From positions 179,850-243,849 of the forward strand of contig NZ_ASJB01000031.1 of assembly GCF_000478275.1 (NCBI RefSeq): a DNA stretch of 64,000 bases, written 5' to 3'. Shown one piece after another: positions 34,642 to 43,942 of this stretch. Every line of letters starts with the position of its first letter. Within the stretch, counting starts at the first letter, position 1. The stretch comes from Amycolatopsis orientalis DSM 40040 = KCTC 9412 (GTDB lineage Bacteria > Actinomycetota > Actinomycetes > Mycobacteriales > Pseudonocardiaceae). Position numbers and translations under genes: made by a program. A model generated the notes under the pieces. The model had not been told where the DNA came from and searched no databases. It saw nothing but the letters and a program-made list of their open reading frames with translations.

Positions 34642-35627
34642 GCGGGCGGCGAGCGGCGCGAACCCCCAGGGCCAAGCAGCGCACCGAGCTGCTCCGCCAG
34701 ATGGTGCGGATCAGGCGGTTCGAGGAACGCTGCGTAGAGTTGTACAGCGCGGCCGCGATCCGCGGCTTCATGCACCTCTACATCGGCGAGGAGGCCGTGG
34801 CCGCCGGGATCATGCAGGCCATCGGCCCCGAGGACCCCGTGGTGTCCACCTACCGCGACCACGGTCACGCGCTGGCGAGAGGCCTCCCGATGGAAGCCGT
34901 GCTCGCCGAGATGTACGGGCGCACCACCGGCAGCAGCCGGGGTCGTGGTGGCTCGATGCACCTGTTCGACGCGGAGCGCCGATTCTACGGTGGAAACGCG
35001 ATCGTGGGTGGCGGGCTTCCGATCGCCGTCGGTCTCGCGCTGGCCGACCGGATGCGCGGGAGGCCGCTCGCCACCGTCTGCCTCTTCGGGGACGGCGCGG
35101 TGGCCGAGGGCGAGTTCCACGAATGTCTCAACCTCGCCGCGCTTTGGCGGCTGCCGGTGCTCTTCTGCTGCGAGAACAACCTCTACGCGATGGGTACCGC
35201 GATCGAACGCGCCCAGGCCGAAACCGACCTCGCGGTCAGGGCCGCGTCCTACGGCATGCCGGCGTGGCCGGTCGACGGGATGGACGCCGTGGCCGTGGCG
35301 GAGGCGGCCGAACGGGCACTGGAAGGCATTCGCGGCGGCTCCGGCCCCTGTTTCCTGGAGTTGCGTACCTACCGGTTCCGGGCGCATTCGATGTACGACC
35401 CCGATCGGTACCGCGACAAGGCCGAGGTGGAGCGCTGGAAGGAGCGCGACCCGATCGTCTCGATGATCGCCCTGATGCGGGCCGACGGCGAGCTGACGGA
35501 CCCGGGGCTCGAGGCGTTGGAGTCCGAAGTGGACGAAGAGATCGCCGCCGCGGTGAAGGCGGCCGAGGCGGGCCCGCTGGAGCCGGTCGAAGACCTGACC
35601 AAGTTCGTCTATTCGGAGCGATCATGA
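34638..35627 (+). CDS. pdhA: 2-oxoacid (pyruvate-type) dehydrogenase E1 alpha subunit
   Basis: The 329-residue protein has the thiamine diphosphate motif [20 protein letters not shown]...CENN, the GGSMHLFD region and the phosphorylation-loop-like [14 protein letters not shown]. It forms a heterotetramer with the beta subunit and decarboxylates a 2-oxoacid. It is more like acetoin/pyruvate-type E1 than branched-chain E1, but the substrate is not certain. ATGA overlaps on both sides show tight coupling. Confidence 0.9.
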   Translation: MSGRRAARTPRAKQRTELLRQMVRIRRFEERCVELYSAAAIRGFMHLYIGEEAVAAGIMQAIGPEDPVVSTYRDHGHALARGLPMEAVLAEMYGRTTGSSRGRGGSMHLFDAERRFYGGNAIVGGGLPIAVGLALADRMRGRPLATVCLFGDGAVAEGEFHECLNLAALWRLPVLFCCENNLYAMGTAIERAQAETDLAVRAASYGMPAWPVDGMDAVAVAEAAERALEGIRGGSGPCFLELRTYRFRAHSMYDPDRYRDKAEVERWKERDPIVSMIALMRADGELTDPGLEALESEVDEEIAAAVKAAEAGPLEPVEDLTKFVYSERS

Positions 35628-36601
35628 CCGACACGATCACTTACCGGGAGGCACTCCGCGAGGGCCTCCGCGACGCGCTGAAAAGCGACGGACGCGTCTT
35701 CATGATGGGCGAGGACATCGGCCGGTACGGCGGCTGTTTCGGGGTGAGCCTCGGCCTCCTGGAGGAGTTCGGCCCGGACCGGATCCGCGACACCCCGCTC
35801 TCGGAGTCCGCGTTCGTCGGAGCGGGGATCGGCGCCGCGCTGGGCGGGCTGCGGCCGATCGTCGAGATCATGACGGTCAACTTCAGCCTGCTCGCGCTCG
35901 ACCAGATCCTCAACAACGCGGCGACGCTCCTGCACATGTCCGGGGGCAGGCTCAACGTCCCGCTGGTGATCCGGATGACCACCGGTGCCGGACGGCAGCT
36001 CGCGGCGCAGCATTCCCACAGCCTCGAAGGGTGGTACGCGCACATCCCCGGGCTCAAGGTGCTCGCCCCCGCGACCATCGAAGACGCGCGCGGGATGCTC
36101 CAGACCGCCTTGCTGGATCCCGATCCGGTGCTGCTGTTCGAACATGGGGCGCTGTACAACGTCTCGGGTGAGCTGGATCCGGCGGCGGGCGCGGTGGACA
36201 TCGACCGTGCCGCGGTCCGCCGGAGCGGCACGGACGTCACGATCACCGCGTACGGCGGGACGCTGCGCACCGCGCTCGCCGCGGCGGCCGAACTCGCCAC
36301 CGAGGGCATCGACGCCGAGGTGATCGATCTGCGCACCCTCCGGCCGCTCGACGAAGCCACGATTCTCGGGTCGGTCACGCGGACCCACCGGCTCGTCGTG
36401 GTCGACGAGGGCTGGCGCAGCGGCAGCCTCTCCGCCGAGATCGCCGCCAGGGTCGCGGAGAAGGCACTCACCGAACTGGACGCCCCGATCGAACGGGTGT
36501 GCACCGCGGAGGTGCCGATCCCCTACGCCAAACAACTCGAGGAAGCCGCACTCCCCCAGGTCTCCGACATCACGGCGGCGGTCACCCGGGCGGTGGGCTG
36601 A
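35624..36601 (+). CDS. pdhB: 2-oxoacid (pyruvate-type) dehydrogenase E1 beta subunit
   Basis: The 325-residue protein starts [15 protein letters not shown] and contains [38 protein letters not shown] and the C-terminal RPLDEATI. These are the typical beta-subunit blocks of pyruvate or acetoin dehydrogenase. Its ATG overlaps the E1 alpha stop, and the E2 gene starts one base after its own stop region. Confidence 0.92.
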   Translation: MTDTITYREALREGLRDALKSDGRVFMMGEDIGRYGGCFGVSLGLLEEFGPDRIRDTPLSESAFVGAGIGAALGGLRPIVEIMTVNFSLLALDQILNNAATLLHMSGGRLNVPLVIRMTTGAGRQLAAQHSHSLEGWYAHIPGLKVLAPATIEDARGMLQTALLDPDPVLLFEHGALYNVSGELDPAAGAVDIDRAAVRRSGTDVTITAYGGTLRTALAAAAELATEGIDAEVIDLRTLRPLDEATILGSVTRTHRLVVVDEGWRSGSLSAEIAARVAEKALTELDAPIERVCTAEVPIPYAKQLEEAALPQVSDITAAVTRAVG

Positions 36602-36602
36602 G

Positions 36603-37883
36603 ATGACCGACTTCGTGATGCCCTCGCTGGGTGCCGACATGGACGAGGGAACCGTCATCGAATGGCTGGTCAAGCCGGGCGATGTGGTCGAGCGCGGTGA
36701 CCTCGTCGCGGTGGTCGACACGGCCAAGGCCGCCATCGAGGTCGAATGCTTCACCGCCGGAAAGGTCCGGGAACTCCTGGTGCCGGCCGGCACGAAGGTT
36801 CCGGTCGGCACGGCGTTGGCCACGATCGACACCGGCGAGGAGGCGCTCGAGCCGCCGGAACGGAAAGAGCCCGCACCGGCGACCGGGCCGCCACCGGCAC
36901 CTGCCCACACCACGGAGATCGACCTGGCCAGCCCGCCTGCCAGGGTCTTCGCGGCGAGGACAGGCGTCGATCTGAAGACGGTGCACGGAACCGGCCGCGA
37001 CGGCCGGGTGACCCATGGCGACATCGAACGGGCCCTGCCGAAACCGGCCGCGCACGGGCGGACCCCGATCTCGCCCTACGCCCGGCGGCTCGCCCGCGAG
37101 CTCGGCGTCGACCCGGTCACCCTGGCGCCGACGGCACCGGACGGCATCATCCGCGCCAAGGACGTCCGGGCCGCTCACCCGGCGCCCTCCCTGCCGCGGC
37201 CTTCGCGGCACACTCTGGACCCCGATGCCCTGAGGCAGGCTGTCGCCGCCCTGATGTCGCGGTCGAAACGGGAGATCCCGCATTACTACCTGACCTCGAC
37301 CATCGACCTGTTCGCCGCGACCGAGTGGTTGCGGGAGCACAACCTCCGGGTGCCGGTGACCGAACGGCTCGTCCCCGCCGCGTTGCTGCTCAAGGCGACC
37401 GCGCTCGCCGCCGCGGCGGTACCCGAACTCAACGGCCACTGGACCGACGACGGGTTCCGGCCGGGAGAGTCGGTGAAACTCGGTGTCGCGGTGGCGCTCC
37501 GGGGCGGCGGGCTGGTGACACCGGCCATCTCCGGGGCGGACCGCCTCACCCTTCCCGAGACCATGGCGAGCCTGCGGGACCTGGTGAGCCGCGTCCGGAC
37601 CGGGACGCTGCGCGCGGGCGAGCTCACGGCGGGCACGATCACGGTGACCGACCTCGGCGACAACGGGGTCGAATCGGTGCACGGCGTGATCTACCCGCCA
37701 CAGGTCGCCCTCGTCGGATTCGGCGCGATCTCCCGGCGTCCGTGGGCGGTGGACGGCCTGCTGGGCGTCCGGCCGCTCGTGACGGCGACCCTCGCCGGCG
37801 ACCACCGTGCCACCGACGGCGCGACCGGCGCCCGGTTCCTCAAGACCGTGAACACCCTGTTGCAGAGTCCGGAGGAGTTATGA
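36603..37883 (+). CDS. 2-oxoacid dehydrogenase E2 acyltransferase
   Basis: One lipoyl domain (1-78, with Lys42 in VVDTAKAAIEV) is followed by two peripheral-subunit-binding domains (ARVFAARTGVDLKTVHGTGR and ARRLARELGVDPVTLAPTAP) and a catalytic core ending with HRATDG (401-406), the active-site motif. It transfers the acyl group from the lipoyl arm to CoA. Two binding domains are less common than one. No E3 (dihydrolipoamide dehydrogenase) gene is nearby, so E3 must come from elsewhere. Its stop overlaps the carrier protein start. Confidence 0.93.
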   Translation: MTDFVMPSLGADMDEGTVIEWLVKPGDVVERGDLVAVVDTAKAAIEVECFTAGKVRELLVPAGTKVPVGTALATIDTGEEALEPPERKEPAPATGPPPAPAHTTEIDLASPPARVFAARTGVDLKTVHGTGRDGRVTHGDIERALPKPAAHGRTPISPYARRLARELGVDPVTLAPTAPDGIIRAKDVRAAHPAPSLPRPSRHTLDPDALRQAVAALMSRSKREIPHYYLTSTIDLFAATEWLREHNLRVPVTERLVPAALLLKATALAAAAVPELNGHWTDDGFRPGESVKLGVAVALRGGGLVTPAISGADRLTLPETMASLRDLVSRVRTGTLRAGELTAGTITVTDLGDNGVESVHGVIYPPQVALVGFGAISRRPWAVDGLLGVRPLVTATLAGDHRATDGATGARFLKTVNTLLQSPEEL

Positions 37884-38134
37884 CCGATTCACTGACCCGG
37901 GAGCGGGCGGGCACCGCGATCCGTACCGCGTTGCGGGGATTCGCCACCGACGCCGAAGTGGCCGCCTTGAAATCCGACGAGAACATCCGCGAGGCCTTCG
38001 AACTGGATTCCCTGGACTTCCTGACCTTCGTCGAGCGCCTTTCCACGGACCTCGGCGTGCGGATCGACGAGGACGACTACCGCGCACTGTCCACGATGGA
38101 CTCGACGGTCGCCTTCCTGACGGCTCGGGGGTAG
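37880..38134 (+). CDS. Stand-alone acyl carrier protein (84 aa)
   Basis: The motif ELDSLDF places the phosphopantetheine serine at Ser44, at the start of helix II, and the overall length and acidic character are those of an ACP. It is coupled to E2 (ATGA overlap) and followed two bases later by the glycosyltransferase gene. An ACP directly behind a pyruvate-dehydrogenase-type E2 is unusual, and suggests that acyl groups made by the ligase or E2 are passed to a carrier. The acceptor is unknown. Confidence 0.88.
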   Translation: MTDSLTRERAGTAIRTALRGFATDAEVAALKSDENIREAFELDSLDFLTFVERLSTDLGVRIDEDDYRALSTMDSTVAFLTARG

Positions 38135-38136
38135 CC

Positions 38137-39564
38137 GTGCTCCAGACGGTGGATGTCGGCGAACTGTCCGTCTCCGCGTACCGGGCGGTCGTTCCCGACC
38201 AGATCATGGAACCGCTCGCGGCGGTCGCCCGGGACCTGCGCGGCGCGCGGGTGCTGCACCTGAGCGCGACCCCGTACGGCGGTGGCGTCTCGGAACTGCT
38301 GCGCTCGGCGGTGCCGCTGTACAACGACCTCGGCATCGAAACCACGTGGAAGATCATCAGCGGGCAGCCGCCGTTCTTCACCTTCACGAAGAAACTGCAC
38401 AACGCGTTGCAGGGCGCGGGCGACGAGCCGATCACCGCGGCCGATCGGGCGCTCTACGAGCGGACAGCGGCCGAGAACGCCGCGGAGCTCACCGCCGATC
38501 CGCAGTTCTCCGGGTTCGATTTCGTCTTCGTCCACGATCCGCAGCCCTCGGCCGTCCTGTCCTTTGTGGATCGTGGTGCCGCGTCGTGGATCTGGCGCTG
38601 CCATATCGACACCTCGTCCCCCGCGCCCGCGGCCTGGGACTACCTCCGCCCGTTCCTCACGCCGTACGACGCGACGGTGTTCACCATGGCCCAGTTCGTC
38701 CCGCCGGACCTCGATCGCGCCCGGGTCGACATCATCCCGCCCGCGATCGATCCCCTGAGCCCGAAGAACATGTCGCTCGACGACCGCACGACGCGCGCGG
38801 TCCTCAACTGGATCGGTATCGAACCGGACCGCCCGCTGATCACCCAGGTGTCCCGGTTCGACCCGTGGAAGGACCCGCTGGGCGTGATCGAGGCGTTCAG
38901 GATCGTGCGGCGCACCGTCCCCGACATCCAGCTGGCGCTGGTCGGTTCGATGGCGCTCGACGATCCGGAGGCGTGGGAGGTGTACCGCGCGATCAGCGCG
39001 GAAAGCGAAGGCGATCCGGACATCCACTTGTTCACCAATCTCACCGGTGTCGGCAACATCGAGGTCAACGCCTTCCAGCGGCGTTCGACGGTGATGGTGC
39101 AGAAGTCGATCCGCGAAGGGTTCGGTCTCGTGGTCTCCGAGGCGCTGTGGAAGGGCACGCCCATCGTGGCGGGCGCGGCGGGCGGGATCCCGCTGCAGGT
39201 CGCGGACGACGCGGGCGGAGTGCTGGTCGGATCCGTGGAGCAGTGCGCCGACGCGCTGGGGGCCTTGCTCACCGATCCGGCGAGGGCGGCGGCGCTGGGG
39301 GCGGCCGGACATGAACGCGTCCGGCGGCATTTCCTCCTGCCCCGCCTGCTGCTCGACGAGCTGACCCTCATCGCCGGGATCGGCGCCGGACGCGTCCCCG
39401 CCGAACTCACGACCACCGGAGACCATCGCGACCCGGTCTGCGGAATGACCACCTACACCGCCGAATCCGGGCACTCGACGGAACTGGCCGGCCGGACCTA
39501 CCGGTTCTGTTCCCGTCGCTGCCAGGAGATCTTCGCCCGAACCCCGATGGGAGTCCCGCGATGA
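38137..39564 (+). CDS. GT4-type glycosyltransferase (trehalose synthase-like) fused to a YHS domain
   Basis: Residues 1 to about 425 form a GT-B glycosyltransferase of the TreT/trehalose synthase type: ATPYGGGVSELLRS, WRCHIDTS, QVSRFDPWKDP and the donor-site EGFGLVVSEAL. From residue 429 a YHS metal-binding domain begins with DPVCGM and continues to FCSRRC (Cys435, Cys458, Cys462). Such a fusion is odd: YHS usually sits on metal transporters and multicomponent monooxygenases. The GTG start follows the carrier protein by two bases. Substrates are inferred to be NDP-glucose and a sugar. Confidence 0.85.
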   Translation: MLQTVDVGELSVSAYRAVVPDQIMEPLAAVARDLRGARVLHLSATPYGGGVSELLRSAVPLYNDLGIETTWKIISGQPPFFTFTKKLHNALQGAGDEPITAADRALYERTAAENAAELTADPQFSGFDFVFVHDPQPSAVLSFVDRGAASWIWRCHIDTSSPAPAAWDYLRPFLTPYDATVFTMAQFVPPDLDRARVDIIPPAIDPLSPKNMSLDDRTTRAVLNWIGIEPDRPLITQVSRFDPWKDPLGVIEAFRIVRRTVPDIQLALVGSMALDDPEAWEVYRAISAESEGDPDIHLFTNLTGVGNIEVNAFQRRSTVMVQKSIREGFGLVVSEALWKGTPIVAGAAGGIPLQVADDAGGVLVGSVEQCADALGALLTDPARAAALGAAGHERVRRHFLLPRLLLDELTLIAGIGAGRVPAELTTTGDHRDPVCGMTTYTAESGHSTELAGRTYRFCSRRCQEIFARTPMGVPR

Positions 39565-40496
39565 CAACCCGACGGTGGCACGGCGGGGAGCTGCGCCGCG
39601 ACCGGCTCACCGGCGAATGGTCCGTGCTCGCCCCCGGCCGGGCCGCCCGCCCGCACGCCCCGGACGGTGACTGCCCGTTCTGCCCAGGCCCCGGTGAGGA
39701 CACCCCGCCCGAGTCGTGGCGATTGCCCTCGGCCGACGGGCGGTCCTGGCGGGTCCGCACGGTGCCCAACCGCTACGCCCTGTCCGACCGGCACGAGGTG
39801 GTGATCGAGTCCCCGCACCACGACTGGGACCTCGCGGCCGGGACCGACGCCGAGGTGGCCGACGTCCTGTACGGGTGGCAGCAACGGCACATCGCCTTGC
39901 GTGAGACGGCGGCGCAAGTGGTGATCTTCCGCAACCACGGCCCGGCGGCCGGGACATCGCTGCCGCATCCGCATTCCCAGATCGCCGGTCTCCCGGTGCT
40001 GTCACCGGGGATCCGGCACCGGCTCGACCGGTACCGCGAACATCACGGCCGCCGCGGCCGGACGTTCGCCGCGGATCTCCTCGCCGAAGAACTGCGGGCG
40101 AAAACCCGGATCGTCCACGCCGGAGAGCATGCCGTCGTCTTCGCGCCGTTCGCGCCGGCCGCCTCGTACGAACTGCGCGTGCTCCCCCGCCGCATCCGCG
40201 CCGATTTCGCCACCGTCCCCGCGGACGAACTCGGCGGTGTCGCGCGCGTACTGCGCATCGCGCTCCGAGCGCTCCGCGACGAACTCGCCGATCCCGCGTA
40301 CAACCTGATCGTCGACACCGCGCCGTCCGGCTGGGAGCAGGCCCCTTTCCTGGCCTGGTCGCTCCGGATCCTGCCCAGGGCCGACGTCGCCGCCGGACTC
40401 GAACTGGCGACCGGGATCCCCGTGGTGACGACGACACCGGAACAGGCGGCGGCCGCGTTGCGCTCGAAGATCGCCGATCCGGTACCGGCTACCTGA
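39561..40496 (+). CDS. galT: Galactose-1-phosphate uridylyltransferase-like (HIT superfamily)
   Basis: The 311-residue protein has the GalT layout: DRLTGEWSVLAPGRAARP, CPFCPG zinc ligands, VIFRNHGPAAGTSLPHPHSQ with the nucleophilic histidine, and a second domain. It transfers nucleotidyl groups to sugar phosphates. Next to a trehalose synthase-like enzyme it may supply or recycle NDP-sugars. Its ATG overlaps the upstream stop, and its last eight bases overlap the convergent Usp gene. The symbol reflects family, not proven substrate. Confidence 0.85.
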   Translation: MTTRRWHGGELRRDRLTGEWSVLAPGRAARPHAPDGDCPFCPGPGEDTPPESWRLPSADGRSWRVRTVPNRYALSDRHEVVIESPHHDWDLAAGTDAEVADVLYGWQQRHIALRETAAQVVIFRNHGPAAGTSLPHPHSQIAGLPVLSPGIRHRLDRYREHHGRRGRTFAADLLAEELRAKTRIVHAGEHAVVFAPFAPAASYELRVLPRRIRADFATVPADELGGVARVLRIALRALRDELADPAYNLIVDTAPSGWEQAPFLAWSLRILPRADVAAGLELATGIPVVTTTPEQAAAALRSKIADPVPAT

Positions 40497-41301
40497 CCGG
40501 CGGCGGAACGACCGCGACGGGACAGGAGGCGAGGTCCAGGAGCGCGTGAGAGGTGATGCCCAGGATCGGCTTGGACCGCAGCCGCGCACGGTGCGAACCG
40601 ACCACGATCAGCCGCGCCCCACCAGCCTCGGCCAGCATCCCCCGTGCCCGGTGGCGATCGCGGACCAGCCGCGGCCGGACCACGACGTCCGGCCACACCG
40701 GCGTCCGGTCGGCGAGACATCCGGTCAGCATCAAGGCGTCGGCCTTCTCCTGTTCATGGTCGTACCACACGCGGACAGGGACGAGCGGGCACTCGCGGGC
40801 CGCGGCGGCCGAGAAGGCGAAGTCCAGTGCCGCGCGCCCGTCCGGTGAGTCGTCGACACCGACGATCACCGGACCGGAAGCGGGCACCCGCTCGCGCACC
40901 ACGACCACCGGCGAGGCCGCCCTCGCCGCCACCGCGCGCGCCACCGCCCCGAGGAACGACGCGCCGGTGCGCCCGAAACCCCAGGCGCCGACCGCGACGA
41001 CCGCCGCCGATCCGGATCGTTCGATGAGCTGCTCCGCCGGGTCGCCGGGTTCGAGCGCACAGCGGAACGGCAGCCCGGGCACGGCGTCCCGCACGGCCGA
41101 CTCCGCCTCGCGCAGGCACCGCGCCCCGAACCCTTGCGCGGGATCGTGGCCTGGCATCGGCGTGAAGGCGTGGAAGAGTTCGAGCGGCACCTTCCGGGCA
41201 GCGGCTTCCTCCGCCGCCCAGCGGGCCGCCTCGACACCCTGGGGTGAGCCGTCCACCCCGGCCAGTACGGGCAGGGTTTTCGAGATTTCGTGATTCGCCA
41301 T
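40489..41301 (-). CDS. Tandem universal stress protein (two UspA domains)
   Basis: The 270-residue protein has two UspA domains. The first ATP motif reads GAWGFGRTGASFLGA and lacks the final Ser/Thr; the second reads GSHRARLRSKPILGI and lacks the second glycine. ATP binding may therefore be weaker than in the Usp at 809-1702. The start at 41301 is chosen by homology of the N-terminus; ATG at 41313 is an alternative. It lies downstream of the hydrogenase operon on the same strand after hairpin-rich repeats. Confidence 0.9.
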   Translation of the reverse strand: MANHEISKTLPVLAGVDGSPQGVEAARWAAEEAAARKVPLELFHAFTPMPGHDPAQGFGARCLREAESAVRDAVPGLPFRCALEPGDPAEQLIERSGSAAVVAVGAWGFGRTGASFLGAVARAVAARAASPVVVVRERVPASGPVIVGVDDSPDGRAALDFAFSAAAARECPLVPVRVWYDHEQEKADALMLTGCLADRTPVWPDVVVRPRLVRDRHRARGMLAEAGGARLIVVGSHRARLRSKPILGITSHALLDLASCPVAVVPPPVR

Positions 41302-41353
41302 GTCCCGTTCCATTTCTCCCGATCTCGTGAGACCACCAGCACCGGCCGGAGCC

Positions 41354-41396
41354 GAAGGGAACTTTCCCCGCATGCGATGCGGGGAAAGCGCCCTTC
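41354..41396 (-). terminator. Hairpin after the hydrogenase operon (12-bp stem plus outer arms)
   Basis: Arms 41362-41373 (CTTTCCCCGCAT) and 41377-41388 (ATGCGGGGAAAG) pair perfectly around GCG, and outer GAAGGG/CCCTTC add further pairing. A related GGGGAAAGTCCCCTT block follows at 41411. The position, after the protease gene and before usp, suits a terminator; it may equally be a dispersed repeat. Confidence 0.6.
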
Positions 41397-41424
41397 GCCG
41401 CGTGAGACGAGGGGAAAGTCCCCT

Positions 41425-41895
41425 TCACCCCGGACCGTCGCTCGATCCCAGCTCCGCCAGCACGACCCGCACGATCTCCGGCAGCGCCGCGGAGACCGGG
41501 CCGGACAGGCCGGTGCCGAGGTCGAGGTCGGCCGCCTCGACCGCCAGCACGACCAGCCGGTCCGGCATCTTCTCGAGGGCGGCGCCCAGCCGTACCGCGT
41601 CGGGGATGCCCAGCGCGTGCGAACTCGACGCCCGCACCGACGGCGGCAGCCCGTCCACTGTGGACCGCCAGATCCGCCCGGGCGTGGAGGGTTCGCAGTA
41701 CACCGCGTCCACGACGATGGCGAGCCCGGCGCCGCTCCAGGCGTCGAGCAGGCCCGCGGGCTCGCCGTCGGAGAGCACCAGGCGGGTACCCGGCGGCACC
41801 TTCCCCGGCAGCTCCGCCAGCACCGCGACGCCCACACCGTCGTCACGGCGGTACTCGTTGCCGACGCCGATCACCACCGCGTCCCCGGAGCTCAT
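41425..41895 (-). CDS. [NiFe] hydrogenase maturation protease
   Basis: The 156-residue protein begins VVIGVGNEYRRDDGVGVAVL, the HyaD/HycI family start with the nickel-binding acidic residues, and has DAVYCEP and HALGIPDAVRL in the expected places. It would clip the C-terminal tail of the large subunit after nickel insertion. Its ATG overlaps the stop of the large-subunit gene, so enzyme and substrate are co-translated. Note the perfect GTCCACTGTGGAC palindrome inside this gene. Confidence 0.9.
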   Translation of the reverse strand: MSSGDAVVIGVGNEYRRDDGVGVAVLAELPGKVPPGTRLVLSDGEPAGLLDAWSGAGLAIVVDAVYCEPSTPGRIWRSTVDGLPPSVRASSSHALGIPDAVRLGAALEKMPDRLVVLAVEAADLDLGTGLSGPVSAALPEIVRVVLAELGSSDGPG

Positions 41896-43184
41896 CGATG
41901 TTCCACGGTGAGGTCGAGGAAATGCGCCGAACACGAGATGCACGGGTCGTAGTTGCGGATGGTCCGCTCGCACAGGCCGGTCAGTTCGGCGTCATCGAGT
42001 CCGAGGTTCGCCCCCGCGACCCGGCGCAGGTCCTCCTCGATCGCCGACTGGTTCTGCGCGGTCGGCGGGATGATGGTGGCGGACCGGATCACTCCCCCGC
42101 CGTCCAGTTCGTAACGGTGGTACAGGGTTCCGCGCGGTGCCTCGCTGACCCCGTGCCCCACCGCCGCGCGTGCCGGGACTTCGACGGCCGGCCTCGGCGG
42201 GCGCTCGTAGCCCTCGATCAGGCGAAGCGCCTCGTCGACGGCGTAGACGAGTTCGACGCCGCGCACCAGGATGCTGCGGAACGGGTTCCGGCACTGGGCG
42301 CCGAGCCCGGCTTCCGCCGCGGCCTGCCGCGCCGTGACCGACAGCAGCCCGGAGCCGAGGGCGTAGCGGGCGAGCGGGCCGGTGAGGTAGCGGTGACCGT
42401 CCAGGGTGGCCTGCAGCGCCGTCGAACGCGGGACCTGCTTCTCGCTGACATGGGTGAGGAAGTCCTTCGCCGGGAACGAAAGGCCACCGCTCGACCGGAG
42501 GCTCCCGCGCGCGATCGCGTACCGGCCGGGTTCGGTGACGGCGAGGAACTCGTGCTCGAGTTCGTACTCGGGGTAGTCGAATCCGGCCGCCCACCGGACG
42601 GTGTCGAGCGCGTCGTCCAGCGCACGCCTCAGCTGTTCCGCCACCGGGGCCAACTCGGCACGGGCCGGCAGCGCGTAGAAACCGCCGACCCGGACGTTGA
42701 CCGGATGGATCGCCCGGCCGCCGATCAGGTCCATCAGCGCGTTCCCCGCCTTCTTCAAGGCGAGCCCCCGTTCGACGACGGAACGGTGGTCCCCGGCCAT
42801 GGCTATCGCGTCCGGGTAGCCGAGGAAATCCGGCGCGTGCAGCAGGTAGATGTGGAGCGCGTGGCTCGAGATCCACTCCCCGCAGTACAGCAGCCTCCGC
42901 AGGTCGGCGAGCGGTTCGTCCAGTTCGACACCGCAGGCCTGCTCGATGGCGTTGCAGGCACTCGTCTGGTAGGCCACCGGGCAGATCCCGCAGATCCGCG
43001 CGGTGATGTCCGGTGGTTCGGTGTACGCCCGGCCGCGCAAAAGAGCCTCGAAGAACCTGGGCGGCTCGTAGATGTTCAGCTCCGCCCGTTCGACCCGGCC
43101 GTCCTCGACGACCACCCGCAACGCGCCTTCGCCCTCCACCCTGGCCAGGGAGCTGACCTTGAGCTGCCTGCTGCGATGACTCAT
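41892..43184 (-). CDS. hyhL: [NiFe] hydrogenase large (alpha) subunit, group 3b
   Basis: The 430-residue protein has the nickel ligands in RICGICPV (Cys65, Cys68) and DPCISCSAH (Cys415, Cys418). A nine-residue tail after His421 is the predicted protease target. The short large subunit and the four-gene beta-gamma-delta-alpha order are typical of cytosolic group 3b NAD(P)-linked (sulf)hydrogenases. In mycobacteria the equivalent Hyh enzyme is hypoxia-induced and evolves or recycles hydrogen. Overlaps of four bases link it to the small subunit and protease genes. Confidence 0.95.
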   Translation of the reverse strand: MSHRSRQLKVSSLARVEGEGALRVVVEDGRVERAELNIYEPPRFFEALLRGRAYTEPPDITARICGICPVAYQTSACNAIEQACGVELDEPLADLRRLLYCGEWISSHALHIYLLHAPDFLGYPDAIAMAGDHRSVVERGLALKKAGNALMDLIGGRAIHPVNVRVGGFYALPARAELAPVAEQLRRALDDALDTVRWAAGFDYPEYELEHEFLAVTEPGRYAIARGSLRSSGGLSFPAKDFLTHVSEKQVPRSTALQATLDGHRYLTGPLARYALGSGLLSVTARQAAAEAGLGAQCRNPFRSILVRGVELVYAVDEALRLIEGYERPPRPAVEVPARAAVGHGVSEAPRGTLYHRYELDGGGVIRSATIIPPTAQNQSAIEEDLRRVAGANLGLDDAELTGLCERTIRNYDPCISCSAHFLDLTVEHR

Positions 43185-43942
43185 CGGGCACCACCCGCCC
43201 AGGTTTCCGGAGCCCCGGTCGTGAACGTGCGGAACACCTTGTCCGTGGCGTCACCGGTGAGACCGTGCACCTCCAGCAGCGGGATGAACGCCTTGGTGTT
43301 CGGCGCCGCCGATGGGCCGAAGCAACCGAAGCAGCCCCGGCGGAAGGCAGGACACAACGCGCCGCAACCCGCCCGGGTGACCGGGCCGAGGCAGGGCGTT
43401 CCGTCGGCGACCATCACGCAGGTCAGGCCCCGCCGTTTGCAGTCCTCACAGACAGTGCCGCGGGGAAGGTCCGGTTCGCGACCCGCCAGCAGCGCGGTGA
43501 TCGTCCCGAGCAGCTGGCCTCGGTCGATCGGGCAGCCGTGCAGCTCGTAGTCCACCTCGACGTGCGCCGAAATCGGCGTCGACGTCGCCAGCGTGTCGAT
43601 GTACTGAGGACTCGCGTAGACCACCGACGTGAACTCACGGACGTCGGCGAAGTTGCGCAACGCCTGGATACCGCCCGCCGTCGCGCACGCGCCGATCGAG
43701 ACCAGTACCTTCGACCGCTCACGGACCTGCTTGATCCGGCGCACCTCGTCCGGGGTGGTGATGGACCCCTCCACCAGCGAGATGTCGTACGGCCCGGGGA
43801 GGACCTCGCTCGACGCCTCCAGGAACTGCGCGATGCTGACTTCCCCCGCGAGCGTCAGGAGTTCGTCCGTGCAGTCGAGCAGCGTCAGCTGGCACCCGTC
43901 GCAGGAGGTGAACTTCCAGACCGCGAGTGTCGGTTTTCCCAT
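43181..43942 (-). CDS. hyhS: [NiFe] hydrogenase small (delta) subunit, group 3b
   Basis: The 253-residue protein starts with [14 protein letters not shown] (Cys14, Cys17), has [14 protein letters not shown] and a cysteine-rich end ([29 protein letters not shown]) for iron-sulfur clusters. It carries electrons between the NiFe site and the flavin subunit. There is no twin-arginine signal, in line with a cytosolic enzyme. The ATG overlaps the gamma stop (TGATG) and has GGGAGC upstream. Confidence 0.94.
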   Translation of the reverse strand: MGKPTLAVWKFTSCDGCQLTLLDCTDELLTLAGEVSIAQFLEASSEVLPGPYDISLVEGSITTPDEVRRIKQVRERSKVLVSIGACATAGGIQALRNFADVREFTSVVYASPQYIDTLATSTPISAHVEVDYELHGCPIDRGQLLGTITALLAGREPDLPRGTVCEDCKRRGLTCVMVADGTPCLGPVTRAGCGALCPAFRRGCFGCFGPSAAPNTKAFIPLLEVHGLTGDATDKVFRTFTTGAPETWAGGAR

